Shown: positions 17,636 to 27,083, counted from the stretch's first letter. The stretch: DNA of 44,938 nucleotides from Verrucomicrobiota bacterium (GCA_016871715.1 VHCO01000034.1:1-44938); one strand, 5' to 3'. Numbers and translations are program-made. Notes: generated by a model not told the origin, from the letters alone.

Positions 17636-18355
17636 ATGGTTTACGACTTGTTGACATACCCGGACGCCGGAGCGTTGGTTGGAGCGGTCGCAGCACGCTG
17701 GCTTGCCGACCTAGCGCGACCGCGCCGACTGCCGTTGCCGTACTCGGTGGCATTGTCCGGCGGCCGGATCGCACGCCCGCTGTACGAGGCGGTCGTAACC
17801 GAGTCGGCCGGACGCCGCTCGCTATGGGCGGAGGTCGAGTTCTTCTTTGCCGACGAGCGCCAGGTGCCGCTGGACCACCCGGAGAGCAACTACCGCTTGG
17901 CGCGCGAGTCTTTGTTCGAGCCGCTCGGGATTCCCGCCCGCCGCGTGCACGCGTTTCAGACCGGGGCGGTCCCCGAGTTCGCAGCGGCCCAGGCCCAAGC
18001 CGAACTGCTGCATCGGGCGCCGCAAACCAGGGACGGCCAACCGAGCCTGGACCTGGTCCTGCTGGGAATGGGCGAGGATGGGCATGTGGCATCACTCTTC
18101 CCCGGGGCGCCGCCGGAAGTGGTCGAGAGCCGAGCCGTGTTCCTGCCCGTGACGGGTCCGAAGCCCCCCCCGCAGCGAATCACGATCAGCTACGCGGTAC
18201 TGGCCGCGGCGCGGCAGGTGTGGGTGTTGATTTCCGGGGCGGGGAAGGAGGAGGCCCTGGCTCGGTCACTCGATCCGGCCGGCCAGACGCCCCTGGCCCA
18301 CGTGCTGCGCGGACGCGAGGCCACGGTGCTGTTTGCGGACCGCCCGAGGGCGTGA
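17636..18355 (+). CDS. pgl: 6-phosphogluconolactonase (DevB type)
   Basis: A 239-residue enzyme hydrolysing 6-phosphogluconolactone to 6-phosphogluconate. Family marks: SVALSGGRIARPLYEAV near 36-52, VEFFFADERQVPLDHPESNY, and LLGMGEDGHVASLFPG with its conserved GHxASLFP. The frame extends upstream to 17600; the ATG at 17636 has a GGTGG stretch before it and gives the usual N-terminus. It directly follows zwf on the same strand and probably shares its transcript. The stop is 13 bp from the convergent glnS stop. Confidence 0.93.
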   Translation: MVYDLLTYPDAGALVGAVAARWLADLARPRRLPLPYSVALSGGRIARPLYEAVVTESAGRRSLWAEVEFFFADERQVPLDHPESNYRLARESLFEPLGIPARRVHAFQTGAVPEFAAAQAQAELLHRAPQTRDGQPSLDLVLLGMGEDGHVASLFPGAPPEVVESRAVFLPVTGPKPPPQRITISYAVLAAARQVWVLISGAGKEEALARSLDPAGQTPLAHVLRGREATVLFADRPRA

Positions 18356-18368
18356 TCTCGGGGCGGCC

Positions 18369-20234
18369 TTAGGGCGGCGTTGGCGCCGCCTTCGCCCAGG
18401 TATCGCGCAGGGCGATGGTCCGGTTGAACGCCTGGCGCGGCCGAGGCGCAGCGGCCTCAGCCGGATTGGCGACTGGGTCGGGGACGTCCAGGCAAAAATA
18501 ACCTAAGCGCTCGAATTGATAGCGCAGGTCGGGGCGGACCTCTCGGAGGGCCGGCTCGAGTTGCGCGGTGACGACCTCGATCGAGTGGGGGTTCAAATGC
18601 TGTTTGAAGTCGCCCGCGGCATCCGGCTCGGGCACGGTGAACAGCCGGTCGTAGAGCCGGACCTCGGCCTCGAGGGCATGGGGGACGCTGACCCAATGGA
18701 CCGTGCCTTTGACTTTGCGCTGGGCAGTCGGGCCGCCGGTCTTGCTGCCGAGATCGGCGGTGCAACGCAGCTCGATCACGTGTCCGGTCTCGTCCTTCAC
18801 GACCTCATTGCACATGACGATGTAGGCGTACTTGAGGCGCACTTCGCCGCCGGGGCGCAGGCGGAAGAACTTTGGGGGCGGGTTTTCTAGGAAATCGTCC
18901 TGCTCGATGTAGAGTTCGCGACTGAACGGGACCTTGCGGGTGCCGGCGCTGGGATCTTCCGGGTTGTTGACGGCGTCCAGTTGTTCGACTAGGTCGGCAG
19001 GGTAATTGGTGAGGACGACCTTGAGCGGACGCAGCACGGCCAAGCGGCGGAGGGCGTGGCGATTCAGATCCTCGCGGATGCTGTGTTCGAACAAGGCGAC
19101 GTCGGTCAGGCCATCGTACTTGGTGACGCCGATGCCGGTGCAGAAGTGGCGGATGGCTGCTGGGGTCACGCCGCGCCGGCGCAACCCGGAGAGGGTGGGC
19201 ATGCGGGGGTCGTCCCAGCCGTTGACGCGGCCTTCTTGGACCAGTTGCAGGAGCTTGCGCTTGCTCATGACGGTGTAACCGAGGTTCAGGCGCGCAAACT
19301 CGAACTGGTGCGGCAACGGCCGCGGGAGATGCAGGGCTTCGAGGATCCAGTCGTAGAGGGGCCGATGGACCTCGAACTCGAGGGTGCAGATCGAGTGGGT
19401 GATGCCTTCCAGGTAATCGCTCAGGCAATGGGCGAAATCGTACATGGGATAGATGCGCCATTGATTGCCCGTGTGGTGATGGTCGGCATGCCGAATGCGG
19501 TAGAGCACCGGGTCGCGCATCCAGATGTTGGGAGACGCCATATCGATCTTGGCGCGCAACGTCCGGGCGCCGTTGGGGAATTCGCCCGCTTTCATCCGCT
19601 CGAACAAGTCAAGGTTCTCCGCGACCGACCGGTCCCGCCACGGGCTCGGTTTCCCCGGGCGGTCGGGCGCGCCGCGGTAGGCGTCCGTGTCCGCTGGCGT
19701 GAGATCGCAGACGTAGGCTCGGCCGTGCCGGACCAGTTCTAGGGCGTACTCGTAGAGTTGGGCGAAGTAATCGGAGGCGTAAAACGGCTCGGTGGATGGG
19801 TCCGTCCCCGCCCCGACACGGGCCGGCGCTTGAAAGAAATCGCGGCGTTCCTTGACCGTCTGCTCGGCGGGCGTCTGGCCTTTGGGCTTGAGGCCAAGGA
19901 TGGCATCGGCCCAACCGGCGATGAGCCAGCGCACATCGGCGACAATCGACTCGACATACTCCGCTTCTTCTTTGGTCGGGTTGGTGTCGTCCATGCGCAG
20001 GTTGCATTGGCCCTGCTGCTCGCGGGCGATGCCGAAGTTGAGGCAGATGCTCTTGGCATGACCGATGTGGAGATAGCCGTTGGGCTCCGGCGGAAAACGC
20101 GTGACGATCTTCGCGTGCCGCCCAGCCCGGCGGTCGGCCGCAACCATATCGCGAATGAAATCCGTCGGCCCGGGCGCCCTGGGTGCAGCCCCGGTCCCCG
20201 TCTGTGGTTGGGCGCTGGATGGAGTTGTGTTCAT
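18369..20234 (-). CDS. glnS: Glutaminyl-tRNA synthetase
   Basis: A 621-residue class I synthetase charging tRNA(Gln). The HIGH signature is at 56-59 in [16 protein letters not shown], and the KMSKS-like loop is [11 protein letters not shown]. The catalytic core is followed by the two beta-barrel anticodon-binding domains ([18 protein letters not shown]-like region with [14 protein letters not shown]). Its presence means the host can charge Gln directly rather than only by the Gat amidotransferase route; the rest of that pathway is outside the window. The first ~25 residues are low complexity and probably disordered. Confidence 0.95.
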   Translation of the reverse strand: MNTTPSSAQPQTGTGAAPRAPGPTDFIRDMVAADRRAGRHAKIVTRFPPEPNGYLHIGHAKSICLNFGIAREQQGQCNLRMDDTNPTKEEAEYVESIVADVRWLIAGWADAILGLKPKGQTPAEQTVKERRDFFQAPARVGAGTDPSTEPFYASDYFAQLYEYALELVRHGRAYVCDLTPADTDAYRGAPDRPGKPSPWRDRSVAENLDLFERMKAGEFPNGARTLRAKIDMASPNIWMRDPVLYRIRHADHHHTGNQWRIYPMYDFAHCLSDYLEGITHSICTLEFEVHRPLYDWILEALHLPRPLPHQFEFARLNLGYTVMSKRKLLQLVQEGRVNGWDDPRMPTLSGLRRRGVTPAAIRHFCTGIGVTKYDGLTDVALFEHSIREDLNRHALRRLAVLRPLKVVLTNYPADLVEQLDAVNNPEDPSAGTRKVPFSRELYIEQDDFLENPPPKFFRLRPGGEVRLKYAYIVMCNEVVKDETGHVIELRCTADLGSKTGGPTAQRKVKGTVHWVSVPHALEAEVRLYDRLFTVPEPDAAGDFKQHLNPHSIEVVTAQLEPALREVRPDLRYQFERLGYFCLDVPDPVANPAEAAAPRPRQAFNRTIALRDTWAKAAPTPP

Positions 20235-20384
20235 GCTCGATGCGCCGCGCCGTTCGCGGTGCGGGGCCTAACCGTAATGACCTCGACGAGCGATGGGTAG
20301 GAAATTCCCTGGGGCCTGAGTCCACCACCAACGCCGAACCCTGCCTGGTCGTGGAGTCGGCGGATGGTAGCTCGGGTCGCCGCT

Positions 20385-22241
20385 CTAACGCCGCGAGGGC
20401 AATCGGGCCACGCGCTCCGCCAGCCACGTGCGCTGATTAGGGAAGAGGTGTTCGGGTTGGATGCGGTCGTGGGCGGCCCAGGCCTGGTCGAAGAGCTTCA
20501 GTTGGGCGTACAGCTCGAAGCGGATGAGGTGGAACCAGGTGTTTTCCCAGGCGCCAAGCGGCGTGGGGGCGATCTGTTGGAACAAAGCGAGCGCTTCGTC
20601 CCAGCGCTGGTTCTGCACCAGGGCGGCGCAGTGGTTGATTCGAGCGCCGGGGGACTGGGGCGCACGGGTCAACCGTTGCGCGCTGAGCAGGGCAGCTTCG
20701 GCGGGGCGTTGGCGGCTCAGGAGCAACGCGGTGGTGTAGTTGATTTCGGCCCGTTCGTCGTCGGGGAGGAGCTCGTAAGCGCGGGTGGCAGCCCGCACGA
20801 GCCGGTCGCAGTCCGTCACGAGCAGTTTCTCGACATCGCACAAGGCCAGCCAAAGCCGGGGGTCCTGGGCCTTGGCTTGGGACCAGCGCTCGAGCACCTG
20901 CCGCGCCATGTCCGGATAGCCGAGGCGAAGCAAGTCGAGGCCGGCCTGGAAGCCGATGGCCGCGGTCGGAAAGCCTGCGGCGACTGACCGCGCGAAGGCC
21001 ACCTTGGCCTCGGTGGGCGCGTTGGCGGCGCGCAAGGCGCGCCCTTCGAGGAAGTGGGCGAAGCCATCGAGGGCGGCCCGGGCGCGTTCGAGCGTGCGGA
21101 GTTGGTCGATCAAGGCGCGGAGTTCTTCCCAGCGGCGATCCTCGAGGAGCAGGCCGGCGTAAGTGACCCAGAGGTCCCACGCCCAGGCGGCCTCGGCATT
21201 GCCGAACCCGGCGGCGTAACGTCTGAGCAGGGCGAAGGCCGGCTCGCGCAGCCCCAGGGCGACGTGGACGTCGACCAGTTGGAGCAGCTCCCAAGGCAGA
21301 GCGGGAGGGTCGGCATAGGCTTGCGCCAGCGCCTGGGCTTCCTCGAGCCGGCCGGATGCCTTCAACAGTCGCCAGTAGGCAATCCGCTCCGTGAGGGACG
21401 GGGCGCCGGTCTTCTCGAGCCGCTGCAAGGCCTCGGCGTACGCGGCCACGTCCAGCCGATGTTGGTGGACGGCGAGCTCGAGTCGAGTGGCCAGCACGGC
21501 CGTGACCCGTTTGCGGGCAGCGCTCTCGAGCTCTTGGCGCCCGGCCGCCGACGCGTCCGCGGGGCCCCACCCGGCGAGGTACGCGGCGTGGTGGAGGCGC
21601 AAGTCGACGTTCGTCCGGACTTCCGGGGCGGCCAGGGGCCAGCGCTGGGCGAACTCGGGGACTTGGCCGGTGGCAAACAGGGCCTTGAGGTAAACCGCCT
21701 CTTCGCCTGGGTGCAGTTCACCGGCTACTGGTTCGAGGACGCGCAGCGCTTCGGTGGGCAGGCGCAGCCGATCGTAGACCCGGGCGGCCAGTTCGAGGTC
21801 TTGGCGGTTCGTGCCGGTTAACCGCAGCAGCCAGCTCAGTTTGGGCACTGGGTCGCCTGCCAGTCGCGGATCGGGGTTCTCCGCCCGGGCCACTTGCCCT
21901 AACGCGCTCCGCAGCAACTCCGGGTTGGCCGGATCGTTGGCGATGGCATTCTGCCAGGCCAGGGCGGCTTCGAGGGGTTTGCCTTGCGCCGCTGCGCGTT
22001 CGGCCGAACGGCGCAGGGTCCAGGCCTGCAGCTTATCGATCGCGCTGATGCGCACCTCGGGTTGGAAACCTGCTGGGGTAACCCGCCAGAGCTTGAGCGA
22101 TGCCCCGATGAGGACCAGGCCCGCCAGGGCCGCGCCGGTCAGGAGCACGATGAACAACCGGCCGCGCCGGCGCAGCTCCAGCAGCCGGTAATCTACCCCC
22201 CGCCCTATCGACCTGGGCCGTTGTCGTTTGCTCCGGTGCAC
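20385..22241 (-). CDS. Membrane-anchored helical-repeat (TPR-like) protein, paralogue of the fusion protein at 35.7-38.8 kb
   Basis: 618 residues. An Arg-rich N-terminus (1-28) is followed by one transmembrane segment (29-50, FIVLLTGAALAGLVLIGASL), so the protein should be inserted N-in/C-out. About 570 residues of alpha-helical repeat follow, with TPR-like segments such as PLEAALAWQNAIANDPANPE and LRLHHAAYLAGWG. Right after the membrane helix is the signature WRVTPAGFQPEVRISAIDKL; the fusion protein has WTVTPAGFLPEVKVSLLDLA at the same place, and the two align along their length by eye (LLRLTGTN, then YQAGWG/YLAGWG). Function unknown; repeat scaffold in the envelope is an inference. Confidence 0.85.
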   Translation of the reverse strand: MHRSKRQRPRSIGRGVDYRLLELRRRGRLFIVLLTGAALAGLVLIGASLKLWRVTPAGFQPEVRISAIDKLQAWTLRRSAERAAAQGKPLEAALAWQNAIANDPANPELLRSALGQVARAENPDPRLAGDPVPKLSWLLRLTGTNRQDLELAARVYDRLRLPTEALRVLEPVAGELHPGEEAVYLKALFATGQVPEFAQRWPLAAPEVRTNVDLRLHHAAYLAGWGPADASAAGRQELESAARKRVTAVLATRLELAVHQHRLDVAAYAEALQRLEKTGAPSLTERIAYWRLLKASGRLEEAQALAQAYADPPALPWELLQLVDVHVALGLREPAFALLRRYAAGFGNAEAAWAWDLWVTYAGLLLEDRRWEELRALIDQLRTLERARAALDGFAHFLEGRALRAANAPTEAKVAFARSVAAGFPTAAIGFQAGLDLLRLGYPDMARQVLERWSQAKAQDPRLWLALCDVEKLLVTDCDRLVRAATRAYELLPDDERAEINYTTALLLSRQRPAEAALLSAQRLTRAPQSPGARINHCAALVQNQRWDEALALFQQIAPTPLGAWENTWFHLIRFELYAQLKLFDQAWAAHDRIQPEHLFPNQRTWLAERVARLPSRR

Positions 22242-22340
22242 GGCCCCGGAGTATGTGACGGCAGGCGCACGGGTTGAAGCCGGAAATGCGTTGGCTCAGC
22301 CAGGGGGCGCAACCTACGGTCTTAATTATTCGCACTGGTT

Positions 22341-22354
22341 TTATATTGTTGACA
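22341..22354 (+). repeat. Intergenic GTTGACA motif, copy f
   Basis: TTATATTGTTGACA, with ATTGTTGACA at 22345-22354, in an A/T-rich patch. Same orientation as copies d, e and g. Confidence 0.5.
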
Positions 22355-22510
22355 GCGACCCAGCTCGGGGAACGCCGGTCTTGCCCTTGCCCTTGCGCTG
22401 CCCCTTTGGCCCTGAAACTGAGCGCGATCGCGATAGACGGGAGTAGGCGTGGGAGTCGTACGGCTCGCGAGCGGAACGCCAAGAGAGAGCAATGAAGATA
22501 ACTCTCCCGG

Positions 22511-22526
22511 CATAAAATCGTTGACA
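22511..22526 (+). repeat. Intergenic GTTGACA motif, copy g
   Basis: CATAAAATCGTTGACA, with ATCGTTGACA at 22517-22526. It lies 155 bp upstream of trpD; no convincing -10 box follows it at the right spacing. Confidence 0.5.
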
Positions 22527-22680
22527 GGATCTGGGGTGCGGTTCGGATCGTGGCGAGTTGATCGCCAATGCAGTTCGCCCACGTATGTAAGGTTCTGGGA
22601 TGTAAAGGAGCCGGGGACGTGGGGGGGGGGTAGCATTTTCCACTTGGGCGTTGGGGCGCGCGGGGCCTAGAGTCAGCAAT

Positions 22681-23754
22681 ATGCTGGACGTTCTGACACA
22701 ACAGCTCCGCTCGGGTCAGTCGTTAACGGCTCCCCAGATTCACGACGCGGTGGCCCGCCTGGTGCAAGGGGAGATTTCGGCTGGGGTGAAGGCAGAGTTT
22801 CTCAGCGCTCTGGCCCAGAAGGGCGAGACACCCGAGGAGATTGCCGGCTTTGCCCAGGAGCTGCGGGGGATGTCGGTGCCGGTGGCGCTGGATCCGGCCA
22901 CGCGGGCGTCGACGATCTTGGACGTGGTCGGGACTGGAGGCGACCGGTTGGGCACCTTCAACCTATCGACGACCGCAGCCCTGATGGCGGCGGCGGCGGG
23001 GGTGAGGGTGGCCAAGCATGGCAACCGCGCGGTCACGTCGCAGACGGGCAGCGCGGATGTGCTCGAGGCACTGGGGATTCCGATCCAACTCGATCCAGAG
23101 GCGGCTGCGCGAGCACTGCGCGAGCATGGCTTCGCGTTCTTCTTTGCGCCCCAGTACCACCCGGCCTTCCGTCATATCGCACCCGCCCGAAAGCTGTGCG
23201 CCGAACGCGGGCAGCGAACCCTCTTCAATTTCCTCGGACCCCTGCTAAATCCAGCGCGGCCGACGGCTCAGTTGATGGGGGTGCCGCGACCGGAGCTTTG
23301 TGAACCGCTGGGCCGCGTGCTCCAGGCGCTGGGCGTGCAGCGAGGCATGGTGGTCTGCGGTGCGGTCGACCGTCCGCAAGTCGCTCCCCCGGCGAGCCCG
23401 GGCGCGAGCGAGCACTTGGACGAGTTATCGACGTTGGGTCCGACGACTCTGGCTGAGTTCTACCAAGACCGTGGATTCAACCGGTCGACCCTTTCGCCAT
23501 CCGAGTGGGTGCTGCAACCGGCGAGCTTAGACGATTTGCGCGGGGGCGATCGTGCGGCCAACGCCGAGACGGTGCGGAACCTCCTGCGGGGGACCGAGCG
23601 CGGACCGAAGCGGGATGCGGCTCTGCTGAATGCAGGGGCCGCCCTGTTCGTCGCCGGCCGGACTCGGTCCATCACCGAAGGCTGGGAGTTGGCGTCGGCG
23701 GTGATCGACAGCGGTCAGGCGGCAGCCAAGTTGGAGGAGTTGAGCCAGGGCTGA
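22681..23754 (+). CDS. trpD: Anthranilate phosphoribosyltransferase
   Basis: A 357-residue enzyme joining anthranilate to PRPP in tryptophan synthesis. The PRPP loop GTGGD is at 84-88 (VVGTGGDRLGTFNLSTTAAL), followed by AKHGNRAVTSQTGSADVLEA and ARKLCAERGQRTLFNFLGPL. The usual SSKSGSAD is TSQTGSAD here. Starts upstream (22651) exist, but the ATG at 22681 gives the family N-terminus. No other trp gene is in the window, so it is detached from a classical trp operon. It is convergent with the prepilin-like gene, 10 bp apart. Confidence 0.95.
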   Translation: MLDVLTQQLRSGQSLTAPQIHDAVARLVQGEISAGVKAEFLSALAQKGETPEEIAGFAQELRGMSVPVALDPATRASTILDVVGTGGDRLGTFNLSTTAALMAAAAGVRVAKHGNRAVTSQTGSADVLEALGIPIQLDPEAAARALREHGFAFFFAPQYHPAFRHIAPARKLCAERGQRTLFNFLGPLLNPARPTAQLMGVPRPELCEPLGRVLQALGVQRGMVVCGAVDRPQVAPPASPGASEHLDELSTLGPTTLAEFYQDRGFNRSTLSPSEWVLQPASLDDLRGGDRAANAETVRNLLRGTERGPKRDAALLNAGAALFVAGRTRSITEGWELASAVIDSGQAAAKLEELSQG

Positions 23755-23764
23755 GGAGCTGGGT

Positions 23765-24607
23765 TTACAGGTCGGTGAGTTGGTCGGCGTGGGGTTCGTG
23801 GTCGTTGTTCCACCGGCGCAGGGTGGAGTCGGTGCGTTCGAAGAGTTTAGCTTCACGGAGGTTCTCGAGGTGACCGTCGGCGAAGAGGACGTTATGGCGG
23901 TTGCGATGGCGTTTGCGGGTGGCCTCGATGATCCCGGAGCTGCCGGGCCACTGGTGGCGTTGGACGTTATTGCGGGAGTTGATGTCGAGGAGAGCCCGGC
24001 CGTCGTAGCTGGTGGCGCCATCGAGGCCGTAGAGGATCTTGAGGATCATGGGGTAAATCCACAGCAGGTGGGCGTCTCCCAGGGCGATCATGTCACTGGG
24101 GGCCTTAACGGCAGATTCTGGGATGGGGACGCGGCTCTCGTCGGCATCGGGGGGAACACCCTCGATGATCCACCTGGTATAGCGGCCGCCCAGGCCGAGG
24201 TTGCTGAACTCGAACTTGGTGCCGTTGGCGTTATAGCCGTAGCTCCCGAGCGGTTCGGCGAGGTCATTACCGTCGATGGTCATGCCGCGGTAGTCGGGGC
24301 ATCGGTAAAGGTCGTTGGTCCAACCGGTGCGCACGTAGGGCCTGAGTTTCACGTGCCAGAATTCATTGGGGACGAACGAAGCGAGATCGAAGTTGTAGAC
24401 CGGATAGTACTGATGATCCTGGACGTACATCAGGAGGGCCGTGCCGATCTGGCGGAGGTTGCTTTGGCAACGCGCGCTTCGTCCAGCCTGCTTGGCGGTC
24501 GAGAGCGCGGGCAACAAGAGGCCCGCCAAGATGGCGATGACGGCGATCACGACCAGCAATTCGATCAGAGTGAACCCGTGCGCCGAGCGGCGGGCAAGGC
24601 GGGCCAT
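23765..24607 (-). CDS. Prepilin-type N-terminal domain / H-X9-DG C-terminal domain protein (pseudopilin-like)
   Basis: 280 residues. The N-terminus is a class III signal: [20 protein letters not shown], to be cut before the Phe by a prepilin peptidase. The C-terminal part has the H-X9-DG pattern ([13 protein letters not shown]) that defines a large family in Verrucomicrobiota, Planctomycetota and Lentisphaerota. Such proteins are numerous in these genomes and are thought to use the type II secretion or pilus machinery; the role of each is unknown. The frame is open upstream to 24727, but the ATG at 24607 lies nine residues before the cleavage segment. Confidence 0.92.
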   Translation of the reverse strand: MARLARRSAHGFTLIELLVVIAVIAILAGLLLPALSTAKQAGRSARCQSNLRQIGTALLMYVQDHQYYPVYNFDLASFVPNEFWHVKLRPYVRTGWTNDLYRCPDYRGMTIDGNDLAEPLGSYGYNANGTKFEFSNLGLGGRYTRWIIEGVPPDADESRVPIPESAVKAPSDMIALGDAHLLWIYPMILKILYGLDGATSYDGRALLDINSRNNVQRHQWPGSSGIIEATRKRHRNRHNVLFADGHLENLREAKLFERTDSTLRRWNNDHEPHADQLTDL

Positions 24608-24766
24608 GCCGGCGGACGGCGGGGTACCGGTCGTGGGGGGTAACGCGAAGGGCGCCCGGCTGCGTGGGCGCGGAGACGCCGGGCCGCTGGGCTGGCTAGG
24701 TTTGGCTGGAGGAGAGGCCGGGCTCATAGCGCAGGGCGCAGTACTGTGGGCCAGGGTAGGGCGGTG

Positions 24767-25879
24767 TCAATTAGCAAGGCCGACGACGCGGTAGAACCGG
24801 ATGGGGTGGCCTGGGGCGTTGGCCGTCTTATCGACGATGAAATTGCTGGTGGTTGTTTGGAGGGCGGTCCAGCTACCGGGTCGGGCGGGGTCGGTTGTGG
24901 ACTCGACGCGATAGGAGGCGATGCCTGAGGCCTTGGTCCAGGTGAGCAGGGCCCCGTCCTTTTGGAGGACGATGCGGAGGTCGCGGATGACCGGGACGGT
25001 GACGGTGCCGTCGGGGTGATTGGTTTCGTACATGCGGACGAAGGCAGCGGCGATGGCGAAGTCGTCTGGGGGAGGGGTATCCAGTTGGCGCGAGGTGATC
25101 TGGACGGCGATGCCGCGCCCTTTGCGCAGCCAATAGTAGTTGCGGACGAATTGGGTCGAGATGGTCTGGTAACCGTCGCCCAGGCCGAGGTCGACGGCGA
25201 TGTCGTACTGGGTCAACTCATTGACGCGGAGGCATTCGCCGAAGCCGATGCCAGGCTGGCTGACGATGCCGTGCGCGTCGGCGGTGGCACTGGCGGCAAG
25301 GTTGATGCGCACGGGAATGGTGAACAACAGGCCTCCGCCCAGGTCGTCGCCGCCACCAAGGTCCTGGAACGAGATCTCGGAGTCGAAGGTGGTGGACCCG
25401 GACCATTTGTCGCCGAAGCTGATGGCGTCGGGGAAGTCGAGCAGGGGCGGGACGAATGGCGAGGAGGGCATGGTGGCGCTGAAGCTCGGGTCGTGGAAGC
25501 CATGGTTCATTCGGCCCCGGCCAGGCACTTGGGCGAGGTACATCCAGGCCTGGTTCCCGTCGCTAAGGTCGGTCTTGCGCTCGACGAAGGATGCCTCGGG
25601 GAAGGTCGACGCAGCGGGCGCGTCGGCGGGCGCCACGTAATCGAAGCGGAAGACGGCGGCTTGGGGCCCGGATTGGAAGTCCCAGGCTTGCGGTCCACCC
25701 GGGAAGCCGAGTCGGCCGGAGACATCGACTTCGACCTTGTTGGCATGGGCCAGGTAGTATTGGCCCACGACGTTGAACATGTCGCTGGCGTTGATGGCGA
25801 TCTGAGCCTGGAGGCGCCCCACCGCAAGCCCGAGCACCGTCGTCACGGCAGCCGAAAGAAGCCACATGCGGAACTTCAT
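24767..25879 (-). CDS. Secreted protein of unknown function with Fn3-like C-terminal domain
   Basis: 370 residues. The start at 25879 is set by a good GAAAGGGATCT box before the ATG and a signal peptide (MWLLSAAVTTVLGLAVGRLQAQ). The body (about 30-290) is beta-rich with Gly/Asp/Pro loops (DAISFGDKWSGSTTFDSEI) and has no family I recognise. The last ~80 residues (LTWTKASGIASYRVESTTDP, closing FYRVVGLAN) are like the short C-terminal Fn3-type domain seen on many secreted Verrucomicrobiota proteins. Same strand as, and 159 bp upstream of, the prepilin-like gene. Confidence 0.85.
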   Translation of the reverse strand: MKFRMWLLSAAVTTVLGLAVGRLQAQIAINASDMFNVVGQYYLAHANKVEVDVSGRLGFPGGPQAWDFQSGPQAAVFRFDYVAPADAPAASTFPEASFVERKTDLSDGNQAWMYLAQVPGRGRMNHGFHDPSFSATMPSSPFVPPLLDFPDAISFGDKWSGSTTFDSEISFQDLGGGDDLGGGLLFTIPVRINLAASATADAHGIVSQPGIGFGECLRVNELTQYDIAVDLGLGDGYQTISTQFVRNYYWLRKGRGIAVQITSRQLDTPPPDDFAIAAAFVRMYETNHPDGTVTVPVIRDLRIVLQKDGALLTWTKASGIASYRVESTTDPARPGSWTALQTTTSNFIVDKTANAPGHPIRFYRVVGLAN

Positions 25880-25959
25880 AGATCCCTTTCGTTCTCGGCA
25901 ATCTACACGCGAGGAAACCACCATTTCAAATCTCAATTCTAGCAAATCCGGGGCCAAGG

Positions 25960-26085
25960 TTGGCGGATCGACTGCCGCCGGAAGACCAGCTCCGGGCACG
26001 GCTCATCGCGCGGGGGTTGCCGGTACCGATCGTTGCTTGGGTCGCCCGGAAGGACTTCGAGCGACGTCTGAGGGCGCTGGTTTAA
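25960..26085 (+). other. Possible 41-codon ORF or remnant, TTG start
   Basis: From TTG at 25960 the frame reads LADRLPPEDQLRARLIARGL and ends ...DFERRLRALV before TAA at 26083-26085. The composition is protein-like with high GC at third positions, and the stop overlaps the hemC stop on the other strand. No Shine-Dalgarno or ATG is seen. It could be a remnant of a larger gene, a tiny gene, or chance. Confidence 0.2.
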
Positions 26086-27083
26086 CCCGCAGGCCGAAGC
26101 TGCGCGGCCAACCGTTCACCCAGGGCCGACGCCTCCTCCGGCGTTCCGGTTAACTCGGCCCGGCGACCGGGGCCGTCGCGAAAGGAGACCGCCCGCACGC
26201 GCAAGCTGCCCTCGACGAACTCGGCGTAGGCGGCCACGGGGCTTTGGCAACCGCCGCCCATGGCGCGGAGGAAGGCGCGTTCGGCGGTGACGCAGTGCAT
26301 GGTCGGTGGGTGGTTGAGCGCCGCACAGAGGGTGGCGGTGCGGGAGTCGCCGAGCCGGATCTCGATCCCCACAGCGGCTTGTCCGACGCAGGGGAGCATG
26401 ACCGCAGGATCCAGCGGCACGACGAGCAAGCCTGGCGGCGCGGAATTCGGCTGGGGCCCCACGAGCAGGCCATCGGCCGCGACCCGGAACCCGAGGCGAG
26501 CGATGCCGGCGGCGGCGAGGAGGGTGGCATCCCATTCTGGGCGCTCGGCGAGTTTCTGGAGGCGGGTGCCGACGTTGCCGCGGATTTCGACGATCTGGAA
26601 GTCGGGGCGGAGGGCGAGCAACTGTTCTCGACGCCGGGTGCTGCTGGTGGCGAGCGTGGCGCCGTGGGGCAGTCGAGTCAGGTCGAGGTGGGGCGGGAAT
26701 CCTCGTTTGGCGGGCGTTGCCGCGGTCGGCCCGCGATAGATGACCACGTCTCGCGCATCGGCTCGCTGGCCGACGGCGGCGAGGGTCAAGCCCGGTGGCA
26801 AGTCCGTGGGTAGGTCTTTGAGGCTGTGCACCGCCAGGTCGGCGGTGCCATCGAGCAAGGCCACTTCGAGTTCCTTGGTGAACAATCCCTTGGGCAAGGC
26901 TGTCCCAGCCTGGGCCATCGAGGCCTTTTGCAGCTTATCTCCGGTGGTCTTGACGATCTTGATCTCGAAGTGCCAGGCGGGGAAGGCGGCGCGACACTGC
27001 GCCCACACCGCTTCGGCCTGGGCCAAGGCCAAGGGACTGCCGCGCGTGGCGAGCCGGAGGATAGCGGAGGGAGGAACGGCCAT
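26082..27083 (-). CDS. hemC: Porphobilinogen deaminase (hydroxymethylbilane synthase)
   Basis: A 333-residue enzyme joining four porphobilinogens into hydroxymethylbilane. LRLATRGSPLALAQAEAVW (9-27), HSLKDLPTDLPPG with Asp90, and TSSTRRREQLLALRPD are the family motifs; Cys279 in GGGCQSPVAAYAEF should carry the dipyrromethane cofactor. The frame extends to 27167; the ATG at 27083 gives the standard N-terminus. It follows hemA on the same strand by 37 bp, so it is likely the last gene of a hemX-hemA-hemC unit. Confidence 0.95.
   Translation of the reverse strand: MAVPPSAILRLATRGSPLALAQAEAVWAQCRAAFPAWHFEIKIVKTTGDKLQKASMAQAGTALPKGLFTKELEVALLDGTADLAVHSLKDLPTDLPPGLTLAAVGQRADARDVVIYRGPTAATPAKRGFPPHLDLTRLPHGATLATSSTRRREQLLALRPDFQIVEIRGNVGTRLQKLAERPEWDATLLAAAGIARLGFRVAADGLLVGPQPNSAPPGLLVVPLDPAVMLPCVGQAAVGIEIRLGDSRTATLCAALNHPPTMHCVTAERAFLRAMGGGCQSPVAAYAEFVEGSLRVRAVSFRDGPGRRAELTGTPEEASALGERLAAQLRPAG

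Larger units (their letters stand above)
22242..22680. other. Intergenic stretch, 439 bp, with two GTTGACA motifs and a G10 tract
   Basis: It separates the divergent helical-repeat gene and trpD. It holds motif copies at 22345-22354 and 22517-22526, about 170 bp apart and in the same orientation. Between them, roughly 22380-22470 shows a loose six-base rhythm (CTTGCC CTTGCC CTTGCG, later CTGAAACTGA), like a decayed hexamer repeat. A run of ten G occurs at 22621-22630, about 51 bp before the trpD start. I see no gene in it. Confidence 0.65.

Noticed and set aside
15960..18355. Possible third oxidative pentose phosphate gene (gnd) or a transaldolase next to zwf-pgl
   Set aside because: No such frame is present; pgl is followed directly by the convergent glnS.
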